A DNA stretch of 64,000 nt. It comes from Blastococcus colisei (GTDB lineage: Bacteria; Actinomycetota; Actinomycetes; Mycobacteriales; Geodermatophilaceae). Below the pieces are notes generated by a model. That model did not search any database, was not told where the DNA came from, and worked only from the letters and a program-made list of their open reading frames with translations. This document shows positions 52,579 to 61,985 of this stretch, piece by piece. The stretch lies in contig NZ_VFQE01000001.1 in the NCBI RefSeq assembly GCF_006717095.1, positions 2,294,001 through 2,358,000 on the forward strand. Direction: 5' to 3'. Both the position numbers and the translations under genes were made by a program. Within the stretch, counting starts at the first letter, position 1, and the number at the start of each line of letters is the position of its first letter.

Positions 52579-53543
52579 GCGCCACCGTGAACACCGTCCT
52601 CGGGCCCGTACCCGCCGACTCGCTCGGCGTCGTCGCGGTCCACGAGGCCCTCCTCTCGGTCGTCCCCGGAGCGGAGCACGGCTACGACATCTCGATGGAC
52701 CGGGCCGAAATCTTCGAGGTGCTGGCCGGCAAGCTCACCGCCTTCAAGCAGGCCGGCGGCGGCACCGTCGTCGACAGCACCGGCATGTTCCACGGCCGGG
52801 ACGTCACGCTGCTCGAGAACCTCTCCCGGTCGACCGGCGTGCACGTCGTCGCCTCGACCGGCATGGGCCCCGAGGACAACCTCGGCGGCTACTTCCTCAC
52901 CCCGCAGACCAACCCGCCCACGCCCTGGCCCGCGGAGAAGTTCGCCGACCTCTTCGGCCGCGAGGTCTCCGAGGGCATGGTGGTCCCGCGGGTCGAGCGC
53001 CGCGGCGCCGCCGGCCTGGTCGCCACCACCGGCACCCGCGGCGGGCTCACCCCCACCGACGAGAGCCTGTTCCGCGGCGCGGCCCGCGCGGCGCTCGCCA
53101 CCGGCGTACCGGTCTCGATCCGCTACGGAGCCGACGCCGTCGCCGAGCTGCAGCTGGTCCTCGCCGAGGGGCTGGCCGCGGACCGCGTCGTCGTCGGCGA
53201 CCTCGACCGGGCCGAGGCCGTCGCCGCCGGCTGGCCCGCCGTCGTCGCCGAACGCGGCGCCTACGTCGCGATCGACCACGTCGGCCTGAACGACTCCGAC
53301 GAGCACCTCCGGGACGCCGGGCGGGCCGAACTGGTCGCCGGGCTCGTCGCGGCCGGGCACGCGGGCCGCGTCCTGCTGTCGGGCAACGCGGTCGGCGTCG
53401 CCAAGGGCCACGCCCCCTACGAGCTGCCCTACGCGCACGCGCTCACCGCGTTCGCCCCGCTGCTCGCCGCGCGCGGCGTCGCCGACGCCGACATCCAGCA
53501 GATCCTGGTCGCGAACCCGCGCGACCTCCTCGCGGTGCGCTGA
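52575..53543 (+). CDS. Phosphotriesterase-family protein with lost metal ligands (pseudoenzyme)
   Basis: 322 residues, the same length as the intact paralogue encoded just downstream, and clearly homologous (NTVLGPVPADSLGVVAVHEA versus NTVLGPIAAEELGLVAVHEH). Of the six binuclear-metal ligands only His23 remains. The second His is Ala25, the carbamylated Lys is Ala150, the third and fourth His are Arg183 and Asp209, and the Asp is Asn271. It should not hydrolyse esters or lactones by the family mechanism. The frame is intact and packed (ATG overlaps the reductase stop by 4 nt), which argues for a retained structural or regulatory role. Confidence 0.88.
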   Translation: MSATVNTVLGPVPADSLGVVAVHEALLSVVPGAEHGYDISMDRAEIFEVLAGKLTAFKQAGGGTVVDSTGMFHGRDVTLLENLSRSTGVHVVASTGMGPEDNLGGYFLTPQTNPPTPWPAEKFADLFGREVSEGMVVPRVERRGAAGLVATTGTRGGLTPTDESLFRGAARAALATGVPVSIRYGADAVAELQLVLAEGLAADRVVVGDLDRAEAVAAGWPAVVAERGAYVAIDHVGLNDSDEHLRDAGRAELVAGLVAAGHAGRVLLSGNAVGVAKGHAPYELPYAHALTAFAPLLAARGVADADIQQILVANPRDLLAVR

Positions 53544-53567
53544 GCGCCGGACCTGGAGAGAGAGAAC

Positions 53568-54536
53568 ATGTCCCGCGTCAACACCGTCCTGGGCCCCATC
53601 GCGGCCGAGGAGCTCGGCCTGGTCGCCGTCCACGAGCACATCGGCTACGGCATGCCCGGCTCGGAGCTCGACACCCAGTGGTGGAAGACCCCCGAGCAGC
53701 GCTACGAGGAGACCGTCCCCACGCTGCGCCGGTTCGCCGAGTACAGCCGGCAGTACGGCGGCTGCACGTTCGTCGACGCCACCGGCATCTGCAACGGCCG
53801 CGACGTCGACTACTACCGGTCGCTGTCGGCCAAGACCGGCGTGCACATCGTCGCGGCCACCGGCTTCGTCGGCGGCGACACCGCCCTGCGCTTCTTCGCC
53901 GAGGCCAGCGTCGACTACCTGATGCGCCAGTTCGTCCACGAGATCACCGTGGGCATCGGCACCACCGGCGGCAAGGCCGGGATCATCAAGGTCGGGGTCA
54001 GCCGCGGCTTCCGGATGAAGGAGCTGGACCTCCGCATCTACCGGGCCGCCGCCCGCGCCGCGCTGCTCACCGGCGTCCCGATCTTCACCCACCTCGCCGT
54101 CGACGTGGAGCCGGCACTCGCCGTCTTCGCCGAGGAGGGCCTGCCGCTGGACCGGGTGCTCTTCGGGCACGCCGACGACGGGGTCAGTCAGGGCAAGGTC
54201 AACGAGACGGCGATCCTCGGCGGCGGTGGCCGGATCGGCTTCGACACCTTCGGCTACGACCTGGAGCTGCCCGACCCGCCGTTCTGGGGCCGGCATCGCC
54301 GCGAGCGCCTGGAGCACTTCCTCCGGCTCATCGGCGAGGGCCACATCGACCAGGTGCTCGCCTCGGCCGACGCCAACTGCAGCCCGCTGGGCTGGCCCGG
54401 CGTCAAGGGCCACACCGTCAACTACATCTACGAGCAGCTCATCCCCGACCTGCGGCAGGAGGGGATCGACGACGCCACCATCCACCGGATCTTCGTCACC
54501 AACCCCGCCGACTTCCTGACCCTCACGACGAACTGA
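53568..54536 (+). CDS. Phosphotriesterase-family metal hydrolase (probable lactonase)
   Basis: 322-residue amidohydrolase-fold enzyme with the full PTE ligand set: His22 and His24 (VAVHEHIGYG), Lys140 (GKAGIIKVGVSRG), His174 (VPIFTHLAVD), His200 (VLFGHADD) and Asp267 (LASADANCSP). PTE-like proteins of this type usually open lactones, with weak phosphotriesterase activity. A good GGAGAGAGAG ribosome site precedes ATG 53568. It follows its inactive paralogue by 24 nt. Likely the lactone- or ester-opening step of the pathway. Confidence 0.9.
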   Translation: MSRVNTVLGPIAAEELGLVAVHEHIGYGMPGSELDTQWWKTPEQRYEETVPTLRRFAEYSRQYGGCTFVDATGICNGRDVDYYRSLSAKTGVHIVAATGFVGGDTALRFFAEASVDYLMRQFVHEITVGIGTTGGKAGIIKVGVSRGFRMKELDLRIYRAAARAALLTGVPIFTHLAVDVEPALAVFAEEGLPLDRVLFGHADDGVSQGKVNETAILGGGGRIGFDTFGYDLELPDPPFWGRHRRERLEHFLRLIGEGHIDQVLASADANCSPLGWPGVKGHTVNYIYEQLIPDLRQEGIDDATIHRIFVTNPADFLTLTTN

Positions 54537-54549
54537 GAGAAGCACAGCC

Positions 54550-55662
54550 ATGGACATCACGAACCTGAAGATCGCCGTCGTGGGTGCGGGGTACGGCGGC
54601 GCCGCCGTCGCCAAGGGCCTGAGCCTGCAGGGTGCCGACGTCACCGTGTACGAGCAGGCGAACGAGATCCACGAGGTCGGTGCCGGCATCGGCCTGCGCC
54701 CGTCGACCATGGACCTGTTCCGCCGGTGGGGCATCTTCGACGCGATCGCCCGCGTGAGCTCGCCCAGCGACTACTTCGAGATCCTCGCCGCCACCGGCGA
54801 CCCGATCGCCAAGGACTCGTGGCCGGGCATGGACGACTACGAGGTGAAGACGCACACGCACCTCATCCACCGCGGCGACTTCATCGACGCCCTCACCGGC
54901 GTGCTGCCCGAGGGCATGATCAAGCTCGGTCACAAGCTCGAGAGCCTCGAGGACCGCGGGTCCAGCACCGTGCTGCGCTTCACCAACGGCGAGACGGTCG
55001 AGGCCGACCTCGTCATCGGCGCCGACGGCATCAAGTCCACCGTGCGCCAGCAGCTGTTCGGCGAGCACGAGCCGGTGTTCGCCGGCGAGCACGCCTACCG
55101 CGTGGTCATCCCCACCAGCGCCTGCCACGGCATGGTCGTCGACGACAACCTGCGCATGTACATCGGTCGCGGCACGAAGGTCTACCTGCTGCCGCTGCGC
55201 CACCGCGACGGGCTCTCCTTCGATGTCACCGCGCTCGACGCCGACGGCACCTGGGTGCCGCAGGTGACCAAGGAGGACCTGCTGTCCAAGGTGCAGGGCT
55301 TCGACGAGCGGATCATGGCCATCGCCCGCGACCTCGACCTGGCCACCGTGAACGTCCGTGCCGTGTACGACATCGACCCGGTCGACACCTGGCACACCGG
55401 CTCGGTGACCCTGCTGGGCGACTCGGCGCACGCGATGCTGCACCACCAGGGGCAGGGCGCGAACTCGGCCATCATGGACGCCGGCGCGCTGGTCGACGCC
55501 CTGCTCGCGGCCGATTCGGTGCCCGCGGCGCTCGCTGCGTTCCAGGCCGAGCGCAAGCCGGTCACCGACGAGCTGCAGGCCATCTCCCGCCACGGCTGGA
55601 CCGACGACGAGCTCGACGACGTCTTCCCCGGTCAGAAGCCCGCGTCGCAGGGCACCCGATGA
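54550..55662 (+). CDS. FAD-dependent aromatic-ring/enol monooxygenase (group A)
   Basis: 370-residue flavoprotein of the salicylate hydroxylase-like group. Motifs: VVGAGYGGAAVAKGL (FAD), LVIGADGIKSTVR (DG) and VTLLGDSAHAMLHHQGQGAN (GD). It uses NAD(P)H and O2 to hydroxylate a phenolic or enolic substrate. ATG 54550 follows the lactonase by 13 nt, after GAGAGAAG. Confidence 0.9.
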   Translation: MDITNLKIAVVGAGYGGAAVAKGLSLQGADVTVYEQANEIHEVGAGIGLRPSTMDLFRRWGIFDAIARVSSPSDYFEILAATGDPIAKDSWPGMDDYEVKTHTHLIHRGDFIDALTGVLPEGMIKLGHKLESLEDRGSSTVLRFTNGETVEADLVIGADGIKSTVRQQLFGEHEPVFAGEHAYRVVIPTSACHGMVVDDNLRMYIGRGTKVYLLPLRHRDGLSFDVTALDADGTWVPQVTKEDLLSKVQGFDERIMAIARDLDLATVNVRAVYDIDPVDTWHTGSVTLLGDSAHAMLHHQGQGANSAIMDAGALVDALLAADSVPAALAAFQAERKPVTDELQAISRHGWTDDELDDVFPGQKPASQGTR

Positions 55663-56597
55663 CCCTGCACCCCCAGGTCGCGGCCGCGCTGGCCTCGATG
55701 CCGGCGCCGCCTCCCGGCCCGCTGGACCCGGCGGCCATGCGCGCCGGCGAGGAAGCGCACGTATCGCCGGTCGCCGAGCGGCTGCCGCTGCACGCGGTGG
55801 AGGACCGCACGGGGCCGACTCCGGCCGGCGACGTCCCGGTGCGGATCTACACGCCGGTCGAGGCCGACTCCTACGGCCTGCTCGTCTACTTCCACGGCGG
55901 CGCGTTCTTCCTCGGCAGCCTGGAGACCCACGACCACGTCGCGCGGTCGCTGGCGAAGGAGACCGGGTTCACGGTCGTCTCCGTCGGCTACCGCCGGGCC
56001 CCCGAGGACGCGTTCCCCGCCGGGCTGCAGGACTGCTACGGCGTCGTCCGGTGGGCGGCCGGTGACGATTCCGGACTCGGTTGGGACGGCGGCACCCTGG
56101 CGGTCGCCGGTGACAGCTCGGGGGGCACCTTCGTGGCCGCGGTCGCCGCGATGGCGCACGACGACGGGTTCGATGCGATCACGCACCAGGTGCTCTTCTA
56201 CCCCTCCCTGGACCTGGACTTCGACGTCGACCGGTACGCCTCCCTGCGGGAGAACGCTGTCGGCTACGGCCTGGAGACCGCTGGGCTGAAGCCGTTCAAC
56301 GCCTTCTACCTCGACAGCGGAGCCGACCCGGCCGACCCGCTGGTCTCGCCGATCAAGCGCGCCGACCTGTCGGGCCTGCCCCCGGCACTGGTCGTCACCG
56401 CCGAGCACGACCCGCTGCGCGACGAGGGCGAGCTCTACGGGCAGCGGCTGCGTGACGCCGGCGTGCCGGCCACCGTGTCGCGATACGACGGCGCCGGGCA
56501 CGGCTTCGTGCAGCACTTCTCCTGGATCCCGGAGTTCGCCCGGGTGTTCGAGGAGACCGCCATGTTCGTGAATGAGCATGGCCTCGGCCGGGGCTGA
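55659..56597 (+). CDS. Alpha/beta hydrolase, hormone-sensitive-lipase family
   Basis: 312 residues. HSL motif YFHGGAFFLGS forms the oxyanion hole, GDSSGGT the nucleophile elbow (Ser in AVAGDSSGGTFVAA), EHDPLRDEG holds the acid, and GAGHGFVQHF the His. Acts on esters of short to medium acids. ATG 55659 overlaps the monooxygenase stop by 4 nt. Confidence 0.9.
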   Translation: MTLHPQVAAALASMPAPPPGPLDPAAMRAGEEAHVSPVAERLPLHAVEDRTGPTPAGDVPVRIYTPVEADSYGLLVYFHGGAFFLGSLETHDHVARSLAKETGFTVVSVGYRRAPEDAFPAGLQDCYGVVRWAAGDDSGLGWDGGTLAVAGDSSGGTFVAAVAAMAHDDGFDAITHQVLFYPSLDLDFDVDRYASLRENAVGYGLETAGLKPFNAFYLDSGADPADPLVSPIKRADLSGLPPALVVTAEHDPLRDEGELYGQRLRDAGVPATVSRYDGAGHGFVQHFSWIPEFARVFEETAMFVNEHGLGRG

Positions 56598-56602
56598 CCG
56601 CC

Positions 56603-57535
56603 GTGGCCGTCGACATCCACCCGTTGGTCTCGCCGTGGGGCCGGTTCGGGCTGTACAGCTTCTTCATCGATGCGCCGGAGCCGGCGATCGTCGACACCGG
56701 GGTCGCCTCGTCACCGGCCGAGGGCATGGCCCCGGCGCTCGAGGCCCTCGGCCGACGCATCGAGGACGTCCGCTGGATCTTGCTGACCCACGGTCACATC
56801 GACCACGTCGGCGGGGCACACGCGCTGTGGGAGCTCACCGGCCGGCGTGCGCAGGTCGTGATCTCCGAGGCCGACGCGCCCCTGCTGCGGTCCCGCCGGG
56901 CGCACGTGCAGAACTACCTCGACGTGCGGGCGCGGTACCTGTCCGACCCGGAGGCCGAGGCGAAGCAGACCGCGATGGCGGCCGGCGCGATCTCCGGCGA
57001 GATGGAGCCGCACATGCTCGTCCGCGGCGGGGAGACGCTGTCGCTCGGCGGCGACGTCACGGTCTCTGCGCACGCGATCCCCGGCCACACGGCCGGCTCG
57101 GTCGCCTACGTCGTCGACGGCCAGGACGACGTCTTCGTCGGTGACGCCGTCCAGGTGCACGGCGCGGCCAACGGCTTCCCCGGTTACGAGGACCCGCGGG
57201 CCTACCGGGCGAGCCTGGAGCGCCTCCGGGACGTCGTCCGCCCCCGGCGCCTGTACCTCGGGCACCCGTACCGCACGGCCGACGCCGTGCCGTACGGCGT
57301 CGAGCTCGACCGGAACCAGGCGCAGCAGGCCCTCCAGGGCAGCCTCGACATCGAGGCGCGCGTCGCCGGGGCGGCCGCGCGGGCACTGGCCGAGGGGCTG
57401 AGGCAGACCGACTCGGCGTACTCCCCCTTCGCCCGCGTCGCCGAGGAGGCCGGCTACACCGGCGACCCCACGCTCGAACCGTCCCCGTTCTTCACGACCC
57501 TGCACGGATACAAGGAGCTGCACTCCCATGGCTGA
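56603..57535 (+). CDS. Metallo-beta-lactamase-fold hydrolase
   Basis: 310 residues with the metal motif LLTHGHIDHVGG (HxHxDH) near residue 62, IPGHTAGSVAYV and the Asp in VFVGDAV. The C-terminal ~70 residues are helical. Likely a thioesterase, lactonase or glyoxalase-like hydrolase. GTG 56603 is five bases after the HSL gene; its stop overlaps the CocE gene by 8 nt. Confidence 0.87.
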   Translation: MAVDIHPLVSPWGRFGLYSFFIDAPEPAIVDTGVASSPAEGMAPALEALGRRIEDVRWILLTHGHIDHVGGAHALWELTGRRAQVVISEADAPLLRSRRAHVQNYLDVRARYLSDPEAEAKQTAMAAGAISGEMEPHMLVRGGETLSLGGDVTVSAHAIPGHTAGSVAYVVDGQDDVFVGDAVQVHGAANGFPGYEDPRAYRASLERLRDVVRPRRLYLGHPYRTADAVPYGVELDRNQAQQALQGSLDIEARVAGAAARALAEGLRQTDSAYSPFARVAEEAGYTGDPTLEPSPFFTTLHGYKELHSHG

Positions 57536-59261
57536 CATCCGCCAGGTCCAGGCCGGCACGCAGACGATCGCCGTCCGCAAGGACCTGCGCGTCCCGATGC
57601 GTGACGGCGTGACGCTGGCCGCCGACGTCTACTCCGGCGTCGAGGACAGGCCGCGCCCGGCGCTCGTCGCGCTCAGCCCGTACGGCAAGGAGCTGCAGGC
57701 GCTGGCGCTCACCATGCCGCCCCAGCGCCGTCCCAGTCCGATGTGGGACGGCTGCATCGAGGCCGGCGACGTCGCCCGGGTCGTGCAGGAGGACTACGCC
57801 CACGTCATCGGCGACCTGCGCGGGTCCGGTGCCTCCGACGGCGAGCACGTCGGCAACTACAACGCCGGGGGAGTGCCACTCGGCCAGGACGCGTACGACG
57901 TCATCGAGTGGGTCGCCGAGCAGCCGTGGTGCGATGGCAACGTCGGCATGATCGGCATCTCCTACTTCGGGTCGATGCAGGTGCTGGCCGCCGCCGAGCG
58001 CCCGCCGTCGCTCAAGGCGATCTTCGTCAGCGGCGGCCACTTCGACTTCTACGAGACCACGTACCACGGCGGGATCATGTGGCTGATGCCGCGCGCGGCC
58101 CGCGAGGGCCGGGGCGGTGACTCCGGCTGGGCGTTCACCGACCGGATCACCTCGCGCATGCTCGAGACGTACTCCGCCGAGGAGGTGCGCAAGCGCGTCG
58201 CCGAGCGCCTGCAGGACCCCGACGTCGCCGCCTGGCCGAACCTCGTGCACGTCCTGCACTACCCGAAGCACCACGAGGCGTGGTTCGACATCGTGCTCAA
58301 CGAGCTCGACGGCGAGTGGTACGAGGAGCGCAACCCGATCAACCTCGCCCGGAACATCGACATCCCGGTCTACCTGCAGATCGACCAGGGCCGCGGCTGG
58401 ACCGTCGACGGGCACGTCGAGCTGTTCGAGGCCCTGACGGGGCCGAAGAAGCTGGTCATCGGCTCCTACCCGCCCATGCAGTCGCGCCCCTGGGTCGAGG
58501 AGCACGACGAGATGTTCCGCTGGTACGAGTACTGGCTCAAGGGCGTCGACAACGGGGTCATGGACGAGCCGGCCGTGAGCGTCTTCGTCGAGGGCTCGCG
58601 GGACGTGGTCACCGCCGGCCAGTGGCCCCCGAAGGACGTCGAGTACCGGTCGCTGTACCTGCGCCCCCGCGGCAAGCTCTCCCCGGAGCCGGAGCTCATG
58701 GGCCCCGAGCACGCCGCGCCGGACGGCTGGTACCAGGCGCCCCTCACCGTGACCGACAAGGTCGAGATCCTCAGCTGGAGCACCCCGCCGTTCGAGCAGC
58801 CCACCGAGCTGATCGGCACCGGTGCGGCGCACCTGTTCGCCGAGATCGACCAGCCGGACACGAACTTCATCCTGCGGCTGTGGGACGTCGCGCCGGGCGG
58901 CGGTCGCCAGCTGATCACCTCCGGCTACCTCAAGGCGTCACACCGGGAGCTGGACGAGCGGACCACCGAGGGCAACCCGCACCACCCGCACACCCGCGCG
59001 GTGCCGGTGGAGCCGGGGGTGATCGAGGAGTACGTCCTGCGGCTCTACCCGTTCGCGGCCACGTTCCGGCCGGGCCACCGCCTGGTCGTGGAGCTGTCCA
59101 ACGACGAGCCGCTGGCCGACGAGCACAACGCCCTGCTGCCGCCGGACGCCTTCCACCTGCCGGTGGGCCGGCCGGTCACCCACAAGATCTACCGCGACGC
59201 CCTCCACCCCTCCCGGCTCGTGCTGCCGTTCACGACGGTCGAGGCGGTGCAGCCGCAGTAG
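57528..59261 (+). CDS. CocE/NonD-family (X-Pro dipeptidyl-peptidase type) hydrolase
   Basis: 577 residues. The N-terminal alpha/beta hydrolase part begins KDLRVPMRDGVTLAADVYSG, has the nucleophile in GMIGISYFGSMQ, and carries GDLRGSGASDGE. The C-terminal ~200 residues are the jelly-roll domain with RLWDVAPGGG and FRPGHRLVVELSNDE. The family cleaves esters (cocaine esterase) or amides. No signal peptide, so it acts in the cytoplasm. Confidence 0.9.
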   Translation: MADIRQVQAGTQTIAVRKDLRVPMRDGVTLAADVYSGVEDRPRPALVALSPYGKELQALALTMPPQRRPSPMWDGCIEAGDVARVVQEDYAHVIGDLRGSGASDGEHVGNYNAGGVPLGQDAYDVIEWVAEQPWCDGNVGMIGISYFGSMQVLAAAERPPSLKAIFVSGGHFDFYETTYHGGIMWLMPRAAREGRGGDSGWAFTDRITSRMLETYSAEEVRKRVAERLQDPDVAAWPNLVHVLHYPKHHEAWFDIVLNELDGEWYEERNPINLARNIDIPVYLQIDQGRGWTVDGHVELFEALTGPKKLVIGSYPPMQSRPWVEEHDEMFRWYEYWLKGVDNGVMDEPAVSVFVEGSRDVVTAGQWPPKDVEYRSLYLRPRGKLSPEPELMGPEHAAPDGWYQAPLTVTDKVEILSWSTPPFEQPTELIGTGAAHLFAEIDQPDTNFILRLWDVAPGGGRQLITSGYLKASHRELDERTTEGNPHHPHTRAVPVEPGVIEEYVLRLYPFAATFRPGHRLVVELSNDEPLADEHNALLPPDAFHLPVGRPVTHKIYRDALHPSRLVLPFTTVEAVQPQ

Positions 59262-59326
59262 TCCGCCGCCATCCCGGTCCCGGATCCCCGTTACCGGGCA
59301 GTTCCCCGAGGAGATGGAGACACGAC

Positions 59327-60530
59327 ATGTGTGACGTCCTTGCCCGCGTAGCGGGCGATCCGGCCATGCCGGAGTCCAATCGGCGGGCCTTCCTCAAGGT
59401 CCTGGGTGCCACGGCGGCGGCCGGTGGCATGGTCGCAGCCGGCGTGACCCCCGCCCGGGCGGCGGGGCCGGGCTCGTCCGGGCGTGGCCGCAGGGGTCGC
59501 ACCCGTCTGGTCCTGCTGGGCACCGCGGGTGGACCCGGCCTCCTGACGGGCGAGCGCTCCGGCATCTCCACCGCCATCGCGTACGGGGACCGCGTGTACG
59601 TCGTGGACCTCGGCGTGGGCTCGCTCCTCCGGCTGCGCCAGAGCAGCCTGTCGGGGCGGGTCGGAGCAGCCACGGCGCTGACCAACGTGCGGGGCGTGTT
59701 CTTCACGCACATGCACAGCGACCACCTGCTGGACTGGCCGGCGACCTATGCCACCGGACCCATCAACACCACCGGGCGCGCGGGGCAACCGATCCAAGTC
59801 TTCGGGCCGGGGAACCGCGGCTCGCTCACCAGGTTCGTAGGGAGAGTGGAGCCGGGCGTGTACAGCCCCGACGATCCATCGACCGAGCAGTTCGAGCCCA
59901 CGCCGGGAATCTCCGAGATGACCGCGCGTCTGGCGCACGCTTGGGCCGCGGACTTCAACGACCGCGCCCGCGACTCGGGCTTCCGCCCCCCCGTTCAGCG
60001 TCTTCGACGTCCGGGACATCGATCACCGCGTGGTCTGGCCGTCGATCGGTCCGGCCGGTGTGCCGCCGCGCCTGGAGGCGCCCCTCGACGTGTGGACCGA
60101 CGGCGACGTGCGCGTCACCGCCACGCTGGTCGACCACCGGCCGACCGCGCCGTCGTACGGGTTCCGCTTCGACACTCCGGACGGCTCGATCACCGTGTCC
60201 GGTGACACCACCGTCAGCCAGAACCTGATCGACCTCGCCCGGGGTACCGACTACCTCGTCCACGAGGTGATCGACCTGGCGTGGGTGGAGAGCCTCGGCT
60301 CGGTGCTGCCGAAGGAATTCTTCGAGCCGCTCAAGCAGCACCTGATCGAGTCGCACACCACCATCGAGCAGGTCGGCCGCGACGTGGCCGAGCCCGCCGG
60401 CGCGAAGAACCTGGTGCTCACCCACCTGCTCCCGGAGAACAACCCGAAGGGCCGCTGGCAGCAGGCGCGGCGGGGTTACTCCGGGCGACTCATCGTCGGG
60501 GAGGATCTGATGGAGCTCAGCGTGGGCTGA
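59327..60530 (+). pseudogene. Tat-exported metallo-beta-lactamase-fold hydrolase, frameshifted
   Basis: Two overlapping frames together give a ~400-residue protein. The first part has a twin-arginine signal (NRRAFLKVLG followed by a hydrophobic stretch and ARA) and the metal motif FFTHMHSDHLLDWP. The second part, continuous to 60530, has VSGDTTVSQNLIDLARG and LVLTHLLPENNP. They join at a run of seven C at 59986-59992: dropping one C gives DSGFRPP, then FSVFDVRDIDHRVVWPS in one frame. Either a recent one-base insertion, a sequencing error, or slippage. ATG 59327 has GGAGA upstream. It lies 65 nt after the CocE gene. Confidence 0.75.
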
Positions 60531-60587
60531 CGCGACGGGGCCCACCGTCACGGGGCGGTCGGGTGGGGCACGGGCTAGCGTCGGCCC

Positions 60588-61985
60588 ATGCGCCTCCCGG
60601 ACGGACTCGTCGCGGTGGTCAAGCACGACTGCCCCACCTGCGTGCTGGTCGAGCCGGTGCTGCGGGAACTGGGTGCCGCCGTCTGGTGCCAGGACGACGC
60701 CGACTGGTTCGACGGCGACGACAGCGAGCTCGAGCTGTCCTACCGGCTGGGCATCGAGACGGTGCCCACCCTGCTGCGCGTCCGGGAGGGGCAGGAGACC
60801 GCGCGGGTCGTCGGCTGGAGCCGCGAGCAGTGGGAGCAGCTCACCGGCGTGCCCGGGCTGGGGCCGAACCTGCCCGACCACCGCCCCGGCTGCGGATCGC
60901 TGTCGGTCGACCCCTTCCGGATCGACGAGCTCGAGGCACGCTACGGCGGCAGCGGGCTGACCAGCCGCCGCGTCGAGCTGGCCGACGCCGAGGACGAGCA
61001 CGAAGCGCTGTTCGACCGCGGCTGGACCGACGGGCTCCCCGTCGTCCCGCCGACCCCTGAGAGGGTGCTCCGGATGCTGCGCGGCACCACGCGCGCCCCC
61101 GGTGACGTCGTCGCGATCGTGCCGCCCGACCTCGTGGAGTGCACCGTCGAGAAGGTGGCCGTCAACGCGGTGATGGCCGGCTGCCTGCCCGAGTACCTGC
61201 CGGTCGTGCTGGCCGCCCTGGAGGCGGCGTGCACGGAGGAGTTCGCCCTGCACGGTCTGCTGGCGACGACGTACTTCTCCGGTCCGCTCGTCGTCGTCAA
61301 CGGCCCGATCGCGAAGCGGATCGGGATGAACAGCGGAGTCAACGCGCTCGGGCAGGGCAACCGCGCCAACGCCACGATCGGCCGGGCGCTGCAGCTCGTC
61401 GTGCGGAACGTGGGGGGTGGCCGACCCGGGAAGGTCGACCGGGCGACGCTGGGCAACCCCGGAAAGATCACCTTCTGCTTCGCCGAGCGGGAGGAGGGCA
61501 GCCCGTTCGCGCCGCTGGCCGCCGACCGCGGCGTCCCCGGGGACGCGGTCACCCTCTACGCCGGCTCGGGGGTGCAGCCGGTGGTCGATCAGCTCAGCCG
61601 GAACCCGGACTCCTTGGCCCGGACGTTCGCCGCCTGTCTACGCGTCAACGCGCACCCGAAGCTGCCGATGGCCTTCGATGCGATGCTCGTCGTCTCTCCG
61701 GAGCACGGGCGGGTGTTCCGCGAGGCGGGATGGGACCGCTCCCGGCTGATCGGCGAGCTCGAGGTGCTGCTCACCCTGCCGGCCGACGAGCTCATCAGAG
61801 GCGTAGGGAGCGTGGCCGAGGGGGTGCCGGACTCGATGGCGGGGCGCGACCTGCCCAAGTTCCGGCCGGGTGGCCTGCTTCTGGCTCACGCAGGCGGCGA
61901 GGCGGGGTTGTTCAGCGCGATCGTCGGCGGTTGGGTCGGCGGGGAGACGGGCAGCGTTCCCGTGACACGAGAGGTGCGCACATGA
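60588..61985 (+). CDS. Thioredoxin-like domain fused to a large conserved domain (UGSC partner protein)
   Basis: 465 residues. The first ~90 residues are thioredoxin-like with Cys15 and Cys18 in KHDCPTCVL, and a cis-Pro-type ETVPTLLR. The remaining ~330 residues start FDRGWTDGLPVVPPTPERV and include VEKVAVNAVMAGCLPEYLPV, YFSGPLVVVNGPIAKRIGMN and GNRANATIGRALQL. This second domain is conserved but I cannot assign a reaction to it. The stop overlaps the UGSC gene by 4 nt, so the two proteins are made together and probably form a redox pair. Confidence 0.8.
   Translation: MRLPDGLVAVVKHDCPTCVLVEPVLRELGAAVWCQDDADWFDGDDSELELSYRLGIETVPTLLRVREGQETARVVGWSREQWEQLTGVPGLGPNLPDHRPGCGSLSVDPFRIDELEARYGGSGLTSRRVELADAEDEHEALFDRGWTDGLPVVPPTPERVLRMLRGTTRAPGDVVAIVPPDLVECTVEKVAVNAVMAGCLPEYLPVVLAALEAACTEEFALHGLLATTYFSGPLVVVNGPIAKRIGMNSGVNALGQGNRANATIGRALQLVVRNVGGGRPGKVDRATLGNPGKITFCFAEREEGSPFAPLAADRGVPGDAVTLYAGSGVQPVVDQLSRNPDSLARTFAACLRVNAHPKLPMAFDAMLVVSPEHGRVFREAGWDRSRLIGELEVLLTLPADELIRGVGSVAEGVPDSMAGRDLPKFRPGGLLLAHAGGEAGLFSAIVGGWVGGETGSVPVTREVRT

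Noticed and set aside
52575-53543. The first PTE-like gene as a decayed pseudogene
   Set aside because: The frame is full length and uninterrupted with normal codon use and tight coupling; only the metal ligands are changed.
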